DNA of 64,000 nt from the NCBI GenBank assembly GCA_037954235.1, contig JBBMOA010000004.1, positions 4,477,001 through 4,541,000 on the forward strand, read 5' to 3'. Of the stretch, positions 22,331 through 35,921 are shown piece after piece (positions within the stretch are counted from its first letter, which is position 1; each line of letters begins with the position of its first letter). A model generated the notes under the pieces. It searched no databases. It had not been told where the DNA came from and worked only from the letters and a program-made list of their open reading frames with translations. The stretch comes from Aulostomus chinensis (taxonomy: Eukaryota; Chordata; Actinopteri; Syngnathiformes; Aulostomidae). A program made the position numbers and the translations under genes.

Positions 22331-23062
22331 GAAGAGGGCTGCCCTTTGTCACGGTTCTGTTCATAACTTCTATGGACAGAATTTCTAGGCGTAGCCGGGT
22401 GGTGGAGGGGGTCAAGTTTGGTGGCAGGAGGATGTCGTCTCTGCTTTTCGCGGGGGTCCTGCCTCAGGTGGAGGAGTTTAAGTATCTCTGGGTCTTGTTC
22501 AAGAGTGAGGGTAGACGGGAGCAGGAGACTGACAGGCGCAGTGATGCGGGTCCGTTGTGGTAAAGAGGGAGCTTAGCCAAAAGGTGAAGCTCTCGATATA
22601 TCAGTCAGTCTACGTTCCAACCCTCACCTGTGGTCATGAGCTCTGGGTAATGACCGAAAGAACAAGATCGCGAATACAAGCGGCTGAAATGAGTTTCCTC
22701 AATCCTCAGGGTGGTTGGGCTCTCCCTGAGAGACAGGGTGAGAAGCGCCTTCATTCGGGAGGGACTGCTCCTCCATGTCCAGAGGAGTCAGTAGAGGTGG
22801 TTCAGGCATCTGGTGAGGACGCCTCCTGGACGCCTCCCTCAGGAGGTGTTCCAGGCATGTCCAACCAGGAGGAGGCCTCGGGGCCGACCCAGGACACACT
22901 GGAGGGATTATATCTCTCGGCTGGCCTGGGAACGCCTCGGGATTCCACTGGAAGAGCTGGTGGAAGTGGCTGGGGAGAGGACGGTCTGGGCTTCCTTGAG
23001 GCTGAGGCTGCTGCCCCCGCGAGCTGGACCGACCGGATAAAGCAGAGGAGGAGGACGAACGA
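22331..23062 (+). mobile_element. Rex3-like (RTE clade) non-LTR retrotransposon fragment, internally deleted
   Basis: Encodes the C-terminal part of a reverse transcriptase in shifting frames. It starts with the GGGCTGCCCTTTGTCAC segment that, as I recall, is the classic Rex3 primer site. It continues with 'MDRISRRSRVVEGVKFGGRRMSSLLFA', 'LPQVEEFKYL', 'VVKRELSQKVKLSIYQSVYVPTLTCGHELWVMTERTRSRIQAAEMSFL', and the C-terminal 'RRRPRGRPRTHWRDYISRLAWERLG'. Compared with the copy at 62900-63870 it has lost about 162 bp between 22451 and 22455. That deletion removes the FADD catalytic box and the segment up to LPQVEEF. Smaller deletions near 22535 and 22710 shift the frame. It is a 5'-truncated, inactive pseudogene copy ending near 23062. 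Confidence 0.85.
22557..22700 (+). pseudogene. Rex3-like reverse transcriptase pseudogene, thumb region
   Basis: The best preserved reading frame of this copy runs from about 22557 to 22705: 'VKRELSQKVKLSIYQSVYVPTLTCGHELWVMTERTRSRIQ' and 'AAEMSFL'. It then leaves frame within the 'GLSLRDRV' region. The homologous stretch at 63410-63512 has a TGA where this copy keeps CGA (Arg of 'RSRIQ'). The protein is reverse transcriptase of a target-primed retrotransposon; no catalytic residues lie in the part kept here. Confidence 0.75.
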
Positions 23063-24018
23063 TCACAATGTGCTACTGAAAGGGAACAATAAATACAAGA
23101 CAGTTGAGCTGACGACAGAATAATAGATAAACAACAATACTCAGAAGAACGGAAAAAAATATTTGAGCAAAACCAATGCCAGGTTCTGAGGGATGATTTA
23201 AAAGAAAGCAGCAATTGTTCTCAAAGATGTAGGGAGCCCAAACAGTGGAAGCCCCTCGGCCCTCAGCCTCAGCTGGGGTCTCATCTCCAACTACAGGCTG
23301 CTGAATAAAAGGTTAGGAGCCCAGTCAGGTGTCATAACCTGCAGGGTTAAAAATCTTCAAGTCAATTCTTAAACAAACAGGGAGGTGAAAGGAGACTACA
23401 AGTCTGATACACACCCACACACACACTAAAAACTACAACCATGACTCCTTAACTACCCTTTACATCCTTCATATTTGTGTGAAACTTGTTGTTCTGTTTC
23501 CGCTCTACTTTGACACTCTGGATTTTGATTCACCAGTAAAAAAAAAATCTGCACATCAATTTTGGCTTGTTAAGCACAGTTTTTTGAAAGATTCTACATT
23601 TGCTATTTTCTTTATAAAAAAAGACAAACTTGCACTCAGATTAGACGACACATGAAAGGCAGCCTGTCACTCACAGAGACAGAGGTGAGTGATTCAAACA
23701 AACAGCGGCTCAAATACTTCCCTTTGGCTAAGAGCACTTAATCTTACCGGGGTCACGGTCTGTGGTCAAGCACTACAAGCCATTTATGCGTCACGTTCAA
23801 ATTCCATCACGCTGCAATCCAATGCATAAATCAAAGCTACAGCGAGCACCTATACACACCCTGTGGAGCTCCATCAATCCCCTCCGGCCTGTGGAAGCTG
23901 CCTTTTCCTACATAATAAGCCATCAAGGGTGACATCCTCAAGGAGGCGACACAAACAGCTTCTAATGAATTTTTAACGATGAGAGGCAAAGAGAAGGAGA
24001 GCGTGAAACAGAGCGGGC
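23063..24018. other. Non-coding sequence, nothing recognised
   Basis: No gene or repeat family identified. Confidence 0.5.
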
Positions 24019-24068
24019 GAGAGAGAGAGAGAGAGAGAGACAGAGGGAGAGAGGGACAGAGAGAGAGA
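24019..24068. repeat. (GA)11 microsatellite with imperfect extension
   Basis: Perfect GA units at 24019-24040, then CAGAGGGAGAGAGGG-type degenerate purine repeat to about 24068. Confidence 0.93.
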
Positions 24069-27000
24069 CCCCTGCTGAATGCATTACAGTGATTTGTGAG
24101 CTCACCTTTGAGCGGGAGTAAGAGGCCTCCCGCCTCAGATCATCGGGGTGTTAAGTGTGCTCAGTGGGGGAGCCTCTTGGCGCCGCATCTTGGGCCAAAT
24201 GATGTTTGAAATGTTTTATCAAATCCTGTCTGTTCATTAGACTAACAATAGGCTTCACGGGGCGAGCGCTCAGCGGTGCAGCTTCTCACTGCCCACAGGG
24301 GAGCCCTCCAGATACAGGAAGTTCCTCAATCTCCCAGAGGCTAATTTTAACATGACACCTATACATTTAAATGGGCTCCTGTCACAAGCGGTTTGATTTA
24401 GAAGGAAGAAAAAAAACAACAACAACAACACTTGGATTCTCGCCGTAATCCGTCTGTTGGAGCGTCTCTTACTGTACGTGGCAGATATGTCCCAGTATGA
24501 CATGGCCGTGCGTGTTAAATCAATCAAAGAGACGTATGTGACAGACAGCAGCAGACTACCTCCACAGATTATCTCTGCTATTCCGTCACTGAGGAAAGGC
24601 TTTGTCAAGCGTGACACTCCAGAATATTGTTTGTGGGATTGTCTGGGATTAAGCTGTTTAAGGGTCTCAAAGCCCTTTGTCTTTCTGTAGTGTTGCTGCT
24701 CAAATCCAATGTGCTTCCAGGAGATTTAAATAACAATATACTGGAGCAAGAAGATTTAAGACTGCAGTATGAGACATTTGTATTTATTTAATTCATTTGA
24801 ACAAGGGATCATGAATAATATGAAACCTGAATCTGATTAGTTATTACACCCAAGAGCAACGCCTGGGGGTTAGTTAGTCTACAACTTTGTTTGACAGTAA
24901 AATATCTACAATGTTACTTGTCCGAGGTGCTAATATGCTGGTCGTGGTTAAGTCATTTTCCTTGAGTTTGTTTTCAGCACGATTCAAAGTGTTGGCGCAG
25001 TACTGAAAACATGGCTGGATAAAGACGGCTTCCCCAACAATATGTGAGTTCATAAGCGATGTCGTGGACACTTTGCTGTTGTTGCCTCCATTTGCTTCAA
25101 AGTAAATAAACGTTACTGATGTTTTCTGACCTCTGGAGTCACCAAGAAGTCGGGAAGGAGGGAAAATGTCTATGGGAGTTCAAGACGGTGACTTATTGAA
25201 CATTTTTGGAATGAAGTAAAGCTTTACTGTAACATTAGCCAGCTTCAAAGGCCAGAGCTGGAAAACACACACTGCCAAGTCAAACAGCAAAATCCTCACC
25301 GTGTGAGCGAAGGAAAGACAGCCGGCGTATTTTGGCCTGCTGTGTGATCCAGATGTGGCTCTCATGTAATGACTGAAGTCAGATTTGGGCCGCGTAAGGA
25401 CGACTTGCAGCCACCTTTCTGCTGCCTTCAAGTGGAACTTGTGAGTTTGCGTTGATGCCACAGGAAGTTGTGGACAAAAGTCGGAGCTAACAGAGAATTT
25501 CCACCCACATGGTTGTGAATTCAAGAGGGGAGCGTTCACGTGGATGCTTGCCTGCTGTCATTTAAGTCCAAATGCCCTTTTAAAGTAGCAGGTTCTGATG
25601 CAGGAACTAATGGTGTGTGTTCCCCTTTTCAACCTGGACCGCAGTTCCTGTCTTTGTCTAAGGGAGTGATGGATGTAATCATTTCAGAAACGGCTCCCCC
25701 AGTACGAAGCAGCCCCGAGCACGTTACAGTGTGGTCTGCTGTCTAACTACACCCTCTAAAAGAACATTTTTCCCCACTCACACTCATACAGTAGTTGACC
25801 GACAACGGGATGAACAGGAGGAATGAACGTCTGTCTGTACACTTGGCTGAGTCCCGTCATGTTTGTTGTTGTCAGTGTCCAACTCTCACCCAGCGAGGAG
25901 TCTCACTCGGAAGTCTCGCGAGACCTGTGGCAGGAAATCACAGCTGGAGACAGCAAAGGTGGCTGAGAGGTGGAGCGAGACGAGGGCTTTGTGCTTGACT
26001 ACAGAAAGTAAAAAAAAAAAACAAACTACAAATTGTGGCAACAAACTGTGGTTTTATAGTGTTGTATAATGATATATGCTGAAAATATGCCATGAAGACA
26101 TATGTAAAAGATGTATTCATTCGTGTTATTTACCATAACGACCTTCTGATACAAGTGGGATGTAAATGTAACGTGTCGTTAGAAAACAGAGCATTTTTGC
26201 CTCTACTTTTAGAGTTACTCTTTGTTTTTTTCTTAACATGAAGCTGTGGGCCAGTTCCGGATGTTCTCAGTCGCAGAGACAGTGTTTTATGTCTTCTCGG
26301 AGCGCTTCAGTCTGAAGTATGAAATGTCTCCAACTCGCTATACCACTAAATCTACTTTATTGTGTTATTTCAACCTGTCAGACCTATCGATCAGAGGATT
26401 AAGACAAAGATGATGTTTTAAAGCTTTGACTGAGGGTTTCATAGCTGACCTGAAATCCAATACCAATAGGGGTTCATAGATCCTGGCCAGGATTTAGTGC
26501 TTTAGGCAGGATTGATGACATGGAGCCCAGGCGTAAGAGTAGAGGTGCACGGGTCCCATCCCTCAACATAACTCATGATAGGAGTCTGCTTTTTACTGGT
26601 CATTAGAGTCATTCAGGTTATCCACTTATTTAAAACATCAAACTCGGCACAATCATAAATACTATCGGACTTGTTCGTCGAATTCTGAGGTTGTGTTGCC
26701 GACTGCTACAAGGTTCCACTAAAACCAACTACTGCCCCATCACTGGAAATCATGAATCAGATTATTTTGTAGTTACGGCAGACATTTTCCACTGGTGAAG
26801 CAACAGTCCACTCCACATGTTATGGAGGGCAGCGTTGACGCGTGAGGCAGCGTCTTCCAGGACTGTGACAACAACGCCGCCTATGATTTAGCCAGGCTTT
26901 CCGCTCCATCGGTCACCGATAGACCGACAGCGGTTCCGGTCCTGGCACAAGTAAATGGACCTTCTGTCTCTTCACTTCCTTGGAAGTGCAATTCTTAAGA

Positions 27001-29236
27001 CTTTTTTTTTTTTTTTTTTGGTTAAATCAAGCAATGTTTTTAAGATTCACGTTTTTCAAAAACTATGAGGGTTGAATTCAAAAAGGCAGTCCTTGTTTTA
27101 TGATATTTGAAAGGAAGAAACACCTTAGAGTATAAATGTAAAAAAGTGTTGTGAAATATTGCATTGTACTGTGTTTTATTTGACAGGCTACGTCAAGATG
27201 CTGCACTGTATATATGACTGAATAATATTACTAGTTTGTCGGCATGTTCCTCTTACTGGATCTCTTTGAACTTTAGTTATATAACCAAGCACTAATCCCT
27301 AACCCTGGTCTAAACCTTAATTTATGAGGAAATCCTTGCCAGCGTCTATTTGCGACAACCAGTAACAAACTGCAGGGTTTGATACAAACATGCACCACAG
27401 TAACTCAGTCATTAGTCAAATTAGCTTTTCTGAATTTATTTTTCAAAAACTTTCCCAGGTTTGAGCATTGTTGTTTTCTTTTTCTATGTATTCCAAAAGT
27501 AGTGACAGGCCAGGCCAAGCACTAGGAGTGTAAGCAAGGCTAGCAGCTAATGCTAAAAATAAAATAAAAAAAAACAACAAAACACAACGGCAGGTCAACA
27601 GTATTCTTGAAATTGCGTTGACGTTTGTCAAACTACACACGTCTTCACATTGCGCCATCATTTCCATCACACTTAAACGGTCTTGTATCGCTGGTCAGTA
27701 GTGAAGAACTGTCGTCATAATGGATTGTGCTAAAGCCATTAGCCCAAATAGCTGGTTTGAGTCTTCCAGCGGGAGTGACAGGAAGTCTATGTTCCTCTTT
27801 GCCTCAGTAATCGAAGTAATTTCATATCTGTTTCCTTGTCTTGTGTTGCTGTGCAGTAAAATCTCTTATCAGAGTTTTATTCACTCGGTTGTCATAACCG
27901 TCTGTGCAAAGCCACAAGCCCTCTGTCCTCTGGACATTTGGCTGTTAACTGCTCACGCAATGTATGTTTGCAGCTTAATTTGATAGAAGATAACCACAGA
28001 GTTTAGAGTATTTATCTGACAAAATAAGAGAGTGCAGAGATCCAATACCATTTTCATCATCTCCATTTTATCACTCTCTGCTGGAGTCTGGCAGCAGAAC
28101 TGGAAAACACATATTTATATCTGAAACAATTTAACTTTTCAATCTTTTTGACTTCTGATTGGTTTTTGCCTTGATCGTCGAATAGCTGTAATACCATTTG
28201 GTAAACATGAAGAAGAGTGAAGCTCATTCCTTAAGTGTCATTTATGATATTTTCACACACGCAAACAGAGGGGGAGATAATAAGACACTACTTGTAGCTG
28301 GAGATGCACATTCCAGCGTTTTCATTAAATCTCCTCTGACACATTATAAGTAGAAAGTACAAGGAAGCTGAAAATCTCTGAGAGCTTTTCTAGGCAACCA
28401 ACAGCAGATCTCTGAGTTCAAGACTTCTACATTTTGAAGTAAAACACCTCTTGAGAATCTCTTCCTGAGAAAACGTGTTTTTCATATGCAAACCTGGAGA
28501 ACTGCAATCCATTATCTAATAATATCAAATGAAACCATTCCGTTAAGAAGTTTTACTATCATTTATTAAGCTCGAGGTGACAAGCTTCACATGAAATGTT
28601 ATCGTGGTACATGTTAACCTGACCTGTGAGATCAAAGAGAGATTTGAGACAAAAGATCAAAGACTGTCTTTACTGTAAGAACTCCAATGTAAGGGCTCTG
28701 GAGGTGACTGGGTACCATCAGCAACACTGTGGCAGGTCCCAACCTCACCGTGTTCACCCTGCCAAAACTAGCAGGTGTAAGAGAAGAGCCATTGACCTCC
28801 AGAACCATTCAGCGTGTTTCTAAAAACCTTCAGAGGCAGAACCCGAACCAAGACCGAGACAACTGGGATCACAAAAGCAGTGGATTTAAGTGAGGACCCT
28901 GGATGAGATCCTGAGGGAGAAGGCAGCCAGGAGGAGGGCTCAGCCTGGATGCTCCCACCAAGAATCTTCCCTGAGACTGGAGACAAAACTGTCAAGAAGC
29001 CTTGACTGCACTTCGAGAAGCCGCTGTTAAAGAGTACGACAGTATTTCTATTTGAAGAGCATGTTGAGGCAGGTAACGCACACAGATGGTTGTTACTGGC
29101 GCCAGATGTAACTGAATGTTGCTGCTAGGATCCTCACGTCACCTGGAGATGTGCGGACGCGTCCACGGAGGGGATACTGAACCCCCAATGGTTAAAGTCA
29201 CGAGTTAAAAGAGGAGAGTGGGGTTTAAAATTTAAA
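24069..29236. other. Five kilobases of non-coding sequence, no gene recognised
   Basis: Only homopolymer-type simple sequence is evident (CAA repeat near 24416-24430, A-runs near 26010, T-run at 27002-27019). Open frames at 25180-25539 (minus, 119 codons), 24270-24617 and 28626-28823 have no domain I can recognise. No RNA gene boxes seen. Confidence 0.45.
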
Positions 29237-29262
29237 ATAATAATAATAATAATAATAATAAT
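29237..29262. repeat. (AAT)n trinucleotide repeat
   Basis: About eight AAT units. Confidence 0.95.
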
Positions 29263-29949
29263 GTGATGTAGTTAGATTGATCAGTTTTGTCCAGCTCCTT
29301 CTTCATACCAAATATATTTAATATTTATTGATTTCAACAGGGGACATGACAACAAAGAAGACCGCCACATCAGGATCTGTGGTGGTCGTCCTTCGTGGTT
29401 GAATTCTGTCCTTTTCTGTCTCAAATTGATGCGGCGTCCCTCAAAACTGGACTCACCTTGCTAATGTGTGTGTTTGTGTCGTGCAGCAGCACTGAAACAA
29501 TCGTTATTTGTCCAGTGTCAACCCTATTTTACAAAATACGATCATTAATCAAGTAACACGTAAAGGACGGTAAAACCGTGGAACTGTGGAATTTTTCCCC
29601 AAGGTTATTATAGCATCAAAAAGTCATACCAGCACTTTCCTGGTTCGTAATCACAATCCTTAAAACTAGAAGTGATGACTTACTGGAGGCAATAACAGCA
29701 ACAACAACAACAAAAAAATAGAGTGTTGGAAATGATCTACTTTTTTGATTATTGAATGTAAAAATAACAAGAAAAGGTGTTTAATATTTTAAATTGAATA
29801 TTTACAAAGAGGAGGCTGTAAAACCTTTCGAAGGTGGTGAGGAATGATGAACTGCACTGACTGCAGACACACTGCACCGTGATAATGGAGTGAGGCTGAA
29901 GCGATTAGCGCACTAACAGCTTCACACTGCGAGGGAGGGAAATCTCCAA
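29263..29949. other. Non-coding sequence, nothing recognised
   Basis: AT-rich with no identified gene or repeat family. Confidence 0.5.
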
Positions 29950-29968
29950 GGGGGGGGGGGGGGGGGGG
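29950..29968. repeat. G19 homopolymer
   Basis: Nineteen uninterrupted G, the longest homopolymer I noted. The true length may be uncertain because such runs are hard to sequence. Confidence 0.9.
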
Positions 29969-32242
29969 ACAGGACTGTGAGACTGAAGGAAAGAGGATGT
30001 GACCCCGTGCCAACGCAATTCACAGCACGCCAGCGATGGTGCCATGGCACCCTGACACCTCATGAAGGACTCAGCACCCGTGTTCAGAGGTGAAGGTGCT
30101 TCTACAGGGGCGGTGGGGACAGCGGGGACGACTTCAAACACAAAACCCCTTTCCAACTTCCTGTCACATAAGCAGGCATCCACGTCCCCAATGCATGAAA
30201 CATGAATACAGGCGTGCTCATGGTGACAATGTTGCCCTTTCCAGTTGGTTAAAGTAAAAAGTAAAAAAACGATGCAGGAACCCTTTTGATTTTTCTAATT
30301 TTCCAAACCTACCCAAACAGCTTTTAATGTGGGACCACTGATGAGTTTCTAGCCTTTGTGCTCTTACGTGAATTATCTAACAGAGTCTTGAACAGAGCTC
30401 TAAAAGGCTGTCTGGTTGTTTCTGCTGTTGCCGGTGTCTTTGCTTCAGGTCAAAAACACGTTTTGTGAGAATTCCCCGTCATTTAATACATTTGAAAATG
30501 AGGCTGATTTTCTTTTCTGGGTTCGACTTTGGATAATTTATCAGCGCTGCCTGAACTGACTCAGAGACATTAGCATCAATACATTGAAGATTCATCGCTA
30601 ATAGTTAAACGAGATTTCGCCAAAATTGCTGTGTGGTTTGAGGAAGAATCCCAGCAGGGATGAGTGTTCCGTGGGGAGAGCTCAATCCTTCCCTAATAAA
30701 CACACACCAGTGGTAAATCTTAGCAAAAAAAAAACAACAATAAAAGATAAGGAGAGGTGCTGGAGGGAGCCCTGGAAGCAAATGGCCCCAGAGTCTTAGT
30801 AAGAAGAAGGGTGGCGTTCAAATGGCCGTGCACCGTCAGCCTGGACTGATTCGGTGAGGTTGAGAGGATAACAAGAAGACATGCCTCTGAAATGTGTGGA
30901 AAGTCTGTAGATAGAACACATAAACCTGCCTTGCTACGCTGACATGAAGTGAATTAGTGGGCTGCAAGGTGCTTCATACAGCCCACATGCAGTTCTGGAG
31001 ATACGGATGAAAAAACTCCCTCACCGACAGAAATGCCACATTTCTTTAACATCTAAATGCGTCTGCTGCATATCAAGTGAGGTCTTTTAAAAGCGATGAA
31101 AACTCGGAACACAAACAGCTGTAGGCTGACAAAAGGAGCTGTTTCAAATGCAAATGTTTTACTTGACTCAGACGTGAATGATGACGTCCAGCCTCATCTC
31201 TTCGTGAGATCACATCTGTCCGTTGTAACACTCTGATGCAGGTACATAACCCTGTTACTGAACTACAACGTAAAATCACATTCAAGTCAAAACCTGGATA
31301 AAACCTGGATAAACCGAACGGGTACAAATACTAGTTTCTGTGCAAGTCCTCTTGACCACAAACACTGAGCCTTTGAGGGAATGGAAACGGGTCCCTGTAC
31401 AGAATCCTTCTTCCCTCGAACCTTCCGTCTTCGAGTGTTCTGCATAAACCTCTCCGCTCCTGTGAGACCCAACCGAACCTTAAACCCTTTCCAGGACCTA
31501 AACACCAGCTCACCTCTGACAAAGCTCTCTTGAGACATGGATAGCCAGCACGCTAGAGATCACATGTTAGCATGTTCGATTAATAGGAGGTTTTTGTGTT
31601 TGAGACCAAGCAAGCAAAGCCACAAACTGCACGTGCTTGAGTCTGACGTGTTCTTACCGATGAAGACGGACGCACCTGATCGGACGGTGCTCTTCAGCAG
31701 GCAGTCAGTACGAGAGGGCAGACCTGAAAGTAGTTCTCCTCCAGGACAGGACTTGATACTAGTTATAGGCGGGACACTTGTTGACAGTTAGGCTCCAACT
31801 TTTATTGGAGTGCAATGGAGTAATGACTTAAATGTCACTGATGACAACGGCATGCATGCACGGTTCGGCCGACCAGCAACTCGTCTCTCTGCTCTTCGAG
31901 CCCGGCTTGCGTCAGCTTGGATGGAATGAAGGCTCATCTGCTGTTGGGGGAGGGTATTCCTCGATGGAGAAAAAACAAATACTATTTCCACACACCTGAT
32001 ACACAACTGACACAATGAATGAACATTTTTAGCAACGACCCATTTCTGTAAGAGGCCCTAATGAAAGCTACAAGCAGCAATGAGCCGGCTGAGACGTGAA
32101 GGTTGGAAATGATCTGAACATGCGGGGTTCACCACCCTACGACTAACAAAAGCTCTTCACTGCGGACCATCACCAAGGTCTCAAGGCATAGCTGATTACA
32201 TCTGAGATGGACAAGTACTGTATGGCAAAGTGCAAAAAAAGA
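29969..32242. other. Non-coding sequence, no gene recognised
   Basis: No supported gene or repeat. Open frames around 31287-31538 on the minus strand overlap in two frames and lack domains. Confidence 0.45.
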
Positions 32243-32255
32243 CCACCAGGTGGCG
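32243..32255. promoter_or_regulatory. CTCF-like motif
   Basis: CCACCAGGTGGCG closely matches the CTCF core consensus on the plus strand. Seen by eye only. Confidence 0.35.
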
Positions 32256-34356
32256 ATATGACTAACCTGCTCAGAACTGCTACGGATACTATTTTTTCCC
32301 AATAAAATCAGCCAGTCAGTTCAACCCCTACCATCTTTTTTAATGGTCATTTTATGTGTTGTTGTGTAAAATATATTTATTACAGGTCCTCGTATGCGTT
32401 TCTCTGAACATTCAACCAGCTGCCAGCGATATAAACCCTTCAGTTCACTCAGGGCGAAACCTCCCTCACCCTGGCACAGCGAGCAGAACACGCAAGCAGA
32501 CTGTCCCTGTAGGAGGGGTTGCTGGAAAGAGAATTTTTGTTCGATATGTCAGCACATTGATCAGATTAAAAGCTTAAAATGATGACACTCGCTTGGCTTT
32601 AACATGAACAAAGTCAGAGCTCCGTTTATGAGTCTTTCATGAATCTCATGCAAGACATATCTGGACACTCAAGCACCTCTCACCGCATTCCTTCCATTTC
32701 ATACTCATTTTGCTCCCGTCAGCCCTGAATAATTGATAAGACAATGCGATCTGGGCTTCACAAGTTTGAGTGCTCTGTATCTGTCTCACAATGATTAGCG
32801 AAAGGGTCACACTGCTGAAGCTTCCGGTCGCCAGCATCCGCCCTTAATCCCCCTTAATCCCCAAAACAATGGGCTCCTCCATGCAGGGGACTGTGACAGA
32901 TTTTTATCATCCCGCTCAGAGGGATCAGCGTGCCTTCACACTACCAACACAACAATGATAGCAGTTTAGAGCCGCCCGCCTTCATAACTGCCTCGTCCAA
33001 CCACAGACACGACTCAAACCAGAGAAAAGCCATAGGTGATGCACGAGGAGAAACAGCTAAATTCCATTTTAGGTGTTTGGTATGGATTTTTGCTCAGAAA
33101 TCCTTCCAGTGTGATTTGTGTAAACATGTTTACCCTATTCTACCCCTCTACTGCTAGCCACCTAACATCCGCTTTCATATGGGAGGATCAGGGCTGGCTT
33201 ATTGTCTACTGAGCCAGAAGGGCTTGCTTTGGTCTTGGCTTTGGCTTAAGAGCAAAGAGCTGAGTTGATTCAAACGGAGGAAGAAAACCAGACATGCAAC
33301 ACAAGCGCTGGATGACCAAAAATATAACTGTAGGTCTAAACGCGAGAGGTGAGCTCAGGACGACAACAGCTCTACCTCAATAAATACCACCTCCTCCAGC
33401 ACAGCGAGGCTACAGAAACTACTGGGAAATCAAACACTTATTTTGCTGGTTGGAAAAGAAAAAATGTGTATATTCAAGGGTAAAAAAATGAAAGACAATT
33501 CAAAAAAAATGACAGGATGTATTTAGCATATTAATTTGACACATTCACATACAGTAGATGCATGCTGATATAGTTTCACTCCTGGTCCAGAAATTCCTGC
33601 ATGGTCCAGTACACAGTCCTACCTTGACGGCGTTGGGGTGTAAGCTTGTCGCAGTCCGCCAAGTAAAGCTTTGTTTCTCCCATGTGAGGTTATTCTTGGC
33701 TGTCGGTGTGACAGCCACGAGGCCCAGCTAGCATGGCATGTGGTCAGGAATGCCAACTACAGTTAGCGCCCGTGCACTGCTGCCCCATGTGGCCAAATCT
33801 CTCCAAAATTCAGTGCAAGTCCCTGCAGTTGTTTAACACAGACAAATTTTGTTTTGGGAGAAACCAACACCTCATTGAACAAACACTCCTCGCTGGCCGG
33901 ACTGCTTGCATGTCTCATTGCGATGCCCTTTTAGCTGTCATGTGTATATCAATAGCAGCAACTTTTCCTATCATTGAGATCTGCGGCACCAAAGTAGAGC
34001 CCTGTATCCACTCAACAATGATGCAGCCCTCTTTTGTTGATTTCATCTCTTTGTTTCAGGGGGCAAATAAACTGTCCAAGTGCAGGCAAACGCAGGTTCA
34101 GCACGAGAAAACACAACCTTCCTACAGGTGAAGTTGTTTTAACAAGCTGCGTTCAGAAAACAGCTTTATTCAGACTCGGGGCGACTGAGTGGGAGAGTTA
34201 CTACATCCTAGTATGGATGGCATAATTCTTAAATGTTCCCAACTTGTAGTATAAATATCAGACCTCCACACCAGTGAAAACCATAGACCCAAAAGTATTA
34301 AGTTTTAGGGTTGTCAGTCAGCCTACGTGTCCATCCATACAGCAGTCCTATTCTCA
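32256..34356. other. Non-coding sequence, no gene recognised
   Basis: The 132-codon open frame at 33733-34131 starts at an ATG but has no recognisable family, no splice context I trust and ordinary composition. I leave it uncalled. Confidence 0.45.
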
Positions 34357-34480
34357 TTAATGCAATATCTCAGACAAGTGTGGAGGGAATTCCTTCAAAT
34401 TTGACTCAAATGTCCACTGGGACTTAGTGATGAACTGAAAGGAAACTTTGGTGGTCAAAGGTTAAAGGGTAAGGTCACTT
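34357..34480 (-). repeat. Interspersed repeat unit, same family as 1391-1662
   Basis: On the minus strand it shows CTTTGACCACCAAAG, CAGTTCATCACTAAGTCCCAG, TGGACATTTG, TCAAATTTGAAGGAATTCC and GAGATATTGCATTAATG. These are in the same order as the unit at 1487-1618, including the GATAT(C/T)GCATTAATG end. Confidence 0.6.
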
Positions 34481-35921
34481 CCCTGCTAACGATGCAAGTA
34501 ATTTCCCAAAACTTGGAATTATTCAGACATGTCAGCCGATGCATTCATGCAGAGTTTACAGAGTCATTATGAATACTTTCCACATGCCTACATTATACAG
34601 AACCTATTGCCAGGCCTTTTGACCCACTGGAAGACATTCCGTGAATACTAGAACACTGTATTTCTGATTCAGAACAGCTTCCACCCTTGAGCGTTATGAT
34701 AATCTTTCCAAGCAGCCATATTGCTGAAAATGGTCTATCACACATACGCAGGAAAGGAAAAAAAATTACCCACTATATCTGTATCTGAGAGTGCACATCG
34801 ACGTGCGCGCCCGCACACACCCGCACACACCCACACAGCAATGGGTGCAGCCATAGGAAAACAGTAGCATCACGGCGTACAGTCAGCGGCGTTATTACTT
34901 GGCATGTGGCAGTGGCATCCGTCAGAGGCAGCCATTCTAAGCACCGTGATGGTACATAACTGCTCAGCCAGAGAGTCGATTTAATAGAGCATGGTCTGAT
35001 AAAGTCCCAGCAGAGATCACTTCATGGCCAATAGGTTGTTCAGGCAGCTAATTGGTCAAAAAATAAAACCTCTCCCAGGAATTGCATTCAATGTTATCAC
35101 AGTGAGTCTGGCACACTATTAATGAGTTGCGTCGGCTCCCTTTAGCCCCCTAACTATATTTCTGCTCAGTCTGTGCATGGGGACTTGTAGTTGGGCATAA
35201 TTATGGTGATGATGACCAAATGTTTACCTTATAAGCAGAGTCTGTACACAAGAGGATTTCTGCAGTGAGAGTAATGATACCGCCACACAGCCTCAGCTGC
35301 TCCCTTATTTCACTGCCGACCATCCCATACTTTTATTGATCCACATTCTCCTACACTGATAAAAATATTAATAACAAGGATTCTCATCACATTGTTTATT
35401 GCATTCAGTACGGTAACCAGGATGTAGAGGTTGCTGGACATGATGACACCAGGGGGACTTCAAAGGATACATGCAATAATTACAGATGTAAAAACATTTA
35501 CAGAGTACTGAAACCTTTTACAGCAGCGAATTAGAAGTTGAACATCCGCAGCTAGTTAGCTTAGCTTTGGGAAATCTCTGGGAACAGATAAATATTCTGT
35601 AATGGCGATTGATGGAAACAAAATCCACTGAAAGAATCTGCTGACACGAACATGGTTTAGGCATTTTTGTGTTAAGGGAGTTATTTACATTGAAACTGAA
35701 CGATGAATTTGGTGGAGAAGCAGCTGCTGCCCATCTCCTGGAGACAGAATATCAAGCAGTTCGCACCAATCAGCATCCTCGTCTCCAAATCAGTCATATG
35801 TATGCGCATACGCACGAGCGTGACGTTGGGACACTGTGACCGTGTTTGGCGGCTGAAAATCAAATCACATTGACATAGTTTCAGAACCTAAATGTGGCAG
35901 TGGCCGAGCTGATTGGAATCG
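34481..35921. other. Non-coding sequence with a short CGCACACACC minisatellite
   Basis: A short purine/pyrimidine-alternating stretch at 34805-34838 repeats CGCACACACC two to three times. Nothing else recognised. Confidence 0.5.

Noticed and set aside
25180..25539. 119-codon minus-strand open frame
   Set aside because: No recognisable protein family; length is within chance for 64 kb in six frames.
28626..29030. Stretch vaguely resembling a Tc1 transposase N-terminus (GGTACCATCAGCAACACTGTGGC)
   Set aside because: No DDE motif, terminal repeat or continuous similarity follows; the resemblance is too weak to annotate.
29090..29180. LINE-like phrase 'NVAARILT' near 29115
   Set aside because: Only eight residues match and no flanking L2 motifs are present.
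33733..34131. 132-codon plus-strand open frame starting with ATG
   Set aside because: No domain, signal peptide or convincing splice sites; left as chance.
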